Shown in pieces: positions 62,888 through 64,000 of a stretch of 64,000 nt of DNA. The notes beneath the pieces are model-generated. The model worked only from the letters and a program-made list of their open reading frames with translations. It searched no databases and was not told the origin of the DNA. The stretch is taken from positions 62,001 through 126,000 of the forward strand of contig NZ_VEED01000010.1 in NCBI RefSeq assembly GCF_007678255.1, written 5' to 3'. A program made the translations under genes and the position numbers. The stretch's first letter is position 1. Every line of letters starts with the position of its first letter. The stretch comes from Bacillus sp. X1(2014) (GTDB taxonomy: Bacteria > Bacillota > Bacilli > Bacillales_B > DSM-18226).

Positions 62888-64000
62888 ATGGAAAAAATAA
62901 AAGTAGGAATCATCGGGACAGGTTTCATTGGCCCGACACATATTGAAGCAATCAGAAGACTTGGATTCGTGGAAGTCGTAGCATTAGCCGAGACAAGTCA
63001 AGAACAAGCGGAAAGAAAGGCAGCTGAACTTGGAATTCCGAAAGCATACGGAGATTACCGTGAAATGCTGCGTGACAGCGAAATTCAGGTAGTTCATAAT
63101 TGTACCCCAAACCAAGTGCACTTTGCGATCAATAAAGAAATTATTTTAGCAGGTAAACATGTGATCTCAGAGAAACCGCTTGCGATGAATAGTGAAGAAT
63201 CAGCGGAATTGTTGGCATTGGCTCAAAAACAGGGTGTTGTACATGGTGTGAACTTTAATTACAGACAGCATGCGAGTGTGCAAAACCTGCGAGCTAAAAT
63301 TGCTAACGGTGACCTTGGGAAAGTGAATTTGGTTCACGGAAGCTATTTGCAGGATTGGTTACTATATGAAACGGATTTTAACTGGCGTTTAGCACCGGAA
63401 GTCGGCGGGAAATCTCGCGCAGTAGCAGATATCGGATCTCACTGGTGTGACACCGTTCAATTTGTTACCGGTAAAAAGATTGTAGAAGTATTTGCTGATT
63501 TAGCAACGGTCATTCCAGTTAGAAAGAAAGCAATTGGAAGTGTGGCCACTTTCAGCACACAAAGTACTGAAGATGTAGAATATGAAGATGTTTCAATCAA
63601 TACAGAAGACTATGCATCCGTACTAGTTCGTTTTGAAGATGGATCAAGAGGAGTCTTCACTGTTTCACAAGTAAGCGCAGGACGAAAAAATCGATTAAGC
63701 TTTGAAATCGATGGCAGTGAGAGCTCTGCTTACTGGAATCAAGAAGAGCCTGAAAAACTATGGATGGGACACAGGGATAAGCCAAATGAAATTCTTCTTG
63801 CCGATCCGGCACTGTTCGCACCTGAAGCAAGATTAGCGATCCATCATCCAGGAGGACATAACGAAGGCTGGCCGGACGCACTGAAAAATATGATGTTAAA
63901 TTATTATTCGTTTATTCGTGATGGCAAAGATCCTTTAAAGGATCAAGCTAATTTTGCTACATTCGAAGACGGTCACATTTCAATGGCCATTACCGATGCC
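62888..64000 (+). CDS. Gfo/Idh/MocA family dehydrogenase 2 (3' end outside window)
   Basis: 371 codons are visible and the frame is still open at the last base. The protein is a close paralogue of the one at 40213 (same GIIGTGFIGPTHIEAIRRLG start, SEKPLAMN, HGSYLQDWLLYETD, GSHWCDTVQFVTGK, HHPGGHNEGWPDALKNMMLN). About 20 residues are missing by comparison. ATG follows TTGGAGGACGG. Three copies of the regulon palindrome lie in its leader. It probably opens another catabolic operon beyond the window. Confidence 0.9.
   Translation, partial: MEKIKVGIIGTGFIGPTHIEAIRRLGFVEVVALAETSQEQAERKAAELGIPKAYGDYREMLRDSEIQVVHNCTPNQVHFAINKEIILAGKHVISEKPLAMNSEESAELLALAQKQGVVHGVNFNYRQHASVQNLRAKIANGDLGKVNLVHGSYLQDWLLYETDFNWRLAPEVGGKSRAVADIGSHWCDTVQFVTGKKIVEVFADLATVIPVRKKAIGSVATFSTQSTEDVEYEDVSINTEDYASVLVRFEDGSRGVFTVSQVSAGRKNRLSFEIDGSESSAYWNQEEPEKLWMGHRDKPNEILLADPALFAPEARLAIHHPGGHNEGWPDALKNMMLNYYSFIRDGKDPLKDQANFATFEDGHISMAITDA

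Noticed and set aside
1..64000. CRISPR arrays, rRNA genes, intact insertion sequences or prophage genes
   Set aside because: Looked for regularly spaced direct repeats, transposase motifs and phage structural proteins; none seen apart from the integrase remnant.

Overview
The window is chromosomal DNA of an endospore-forming, low-GC Gram-positive rod of the family Bacillaceae. The evidence is strong AGGAGG-type ribosome binding sites, frequent TTG and GTG starts, Spx/MecA/SpxH, spore coat and SpoVA genes, sigma-K-type promoters and a FapR operator at fabI. The species cannot be named from sequence alone; a Neobacillus- or Bacillus-like genome fits.

Bases 1-29,300 follow, with one insertion, the gene order of the Bacillus subtilis opp-yjb-yjc region: oppC(partial)DF, a small membrane gene, spx, mecA, a cardiolipin synthase gene, coiA, pepF, spxH with a truncated haemoglobin gene, yjbK, yjbL-relQ-nadF-yjbO, prpE, a CPA2 antiporter gene and fabI. 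A sporulation block follows: cotO, cotZ, yjcA, a small Ser/Gln-rich protein, a sporulation lipoprotein, spoVAC-AD-AEb, a YjcZ peptide and spoVIF. Then come yjcD, yjcG-yjcF, yjcH and a small WYL-like gene. Most units are separated by clear intrinsic terminators.

A tRNA-Val(GAC) gene at 29,235 and the remnant of a tyrosine recombinase just beyond it mark the edge of an accessory region that runs to the end of the window. Its first part holds a Yellow/royal-jelly-type beta-propeller gene, a broken cotF-like gene, and an unusual regulatory pair: a PAS-HisKA-HATPase-REC hybrid histidine kinase fused at its C-terminus to a complete sugar-binding-protein domain with no signal peptide, divergent from a LytTR response regulator. 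Next is a LacI-type protein that has lost its DNA-binding head.

From 36,300 on there are two RbsA/RbsC-type sugar ABC transporters, three lipoprotein sugar-binding proteins, an extra free-standing RbsA-type ATPase and two AraC regulators. The enzymes are two Gfo/Idh/MocA dehydrogenases, three xylose-isomerase-like TIM barrels, a zinc alcohol dehydrogenase, a cupin, a UPF0261 plus PEP-hydrolase-like pair (the two halves of plant Tm-1), a GMC oxidoreductase with its gluconate-dehydrogenase-type small subunit, and a glycerate kinase. I infer catabolism of an unusual sugar, polyol or glycoside by oxidation and isomerisation, ending partly at glycerate. The substrate cannot be read from the sequence.

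A full-length LacI regulator (61,418) and repeated TGTAATCGATTACA palindromes tie the accessory genes into one probable regulon. In several cases the right half of the palindrome forms the -10 box. The features most worth following are the kinase-binding-protein fusion, the headless LacI paralogue and the shared operator set.
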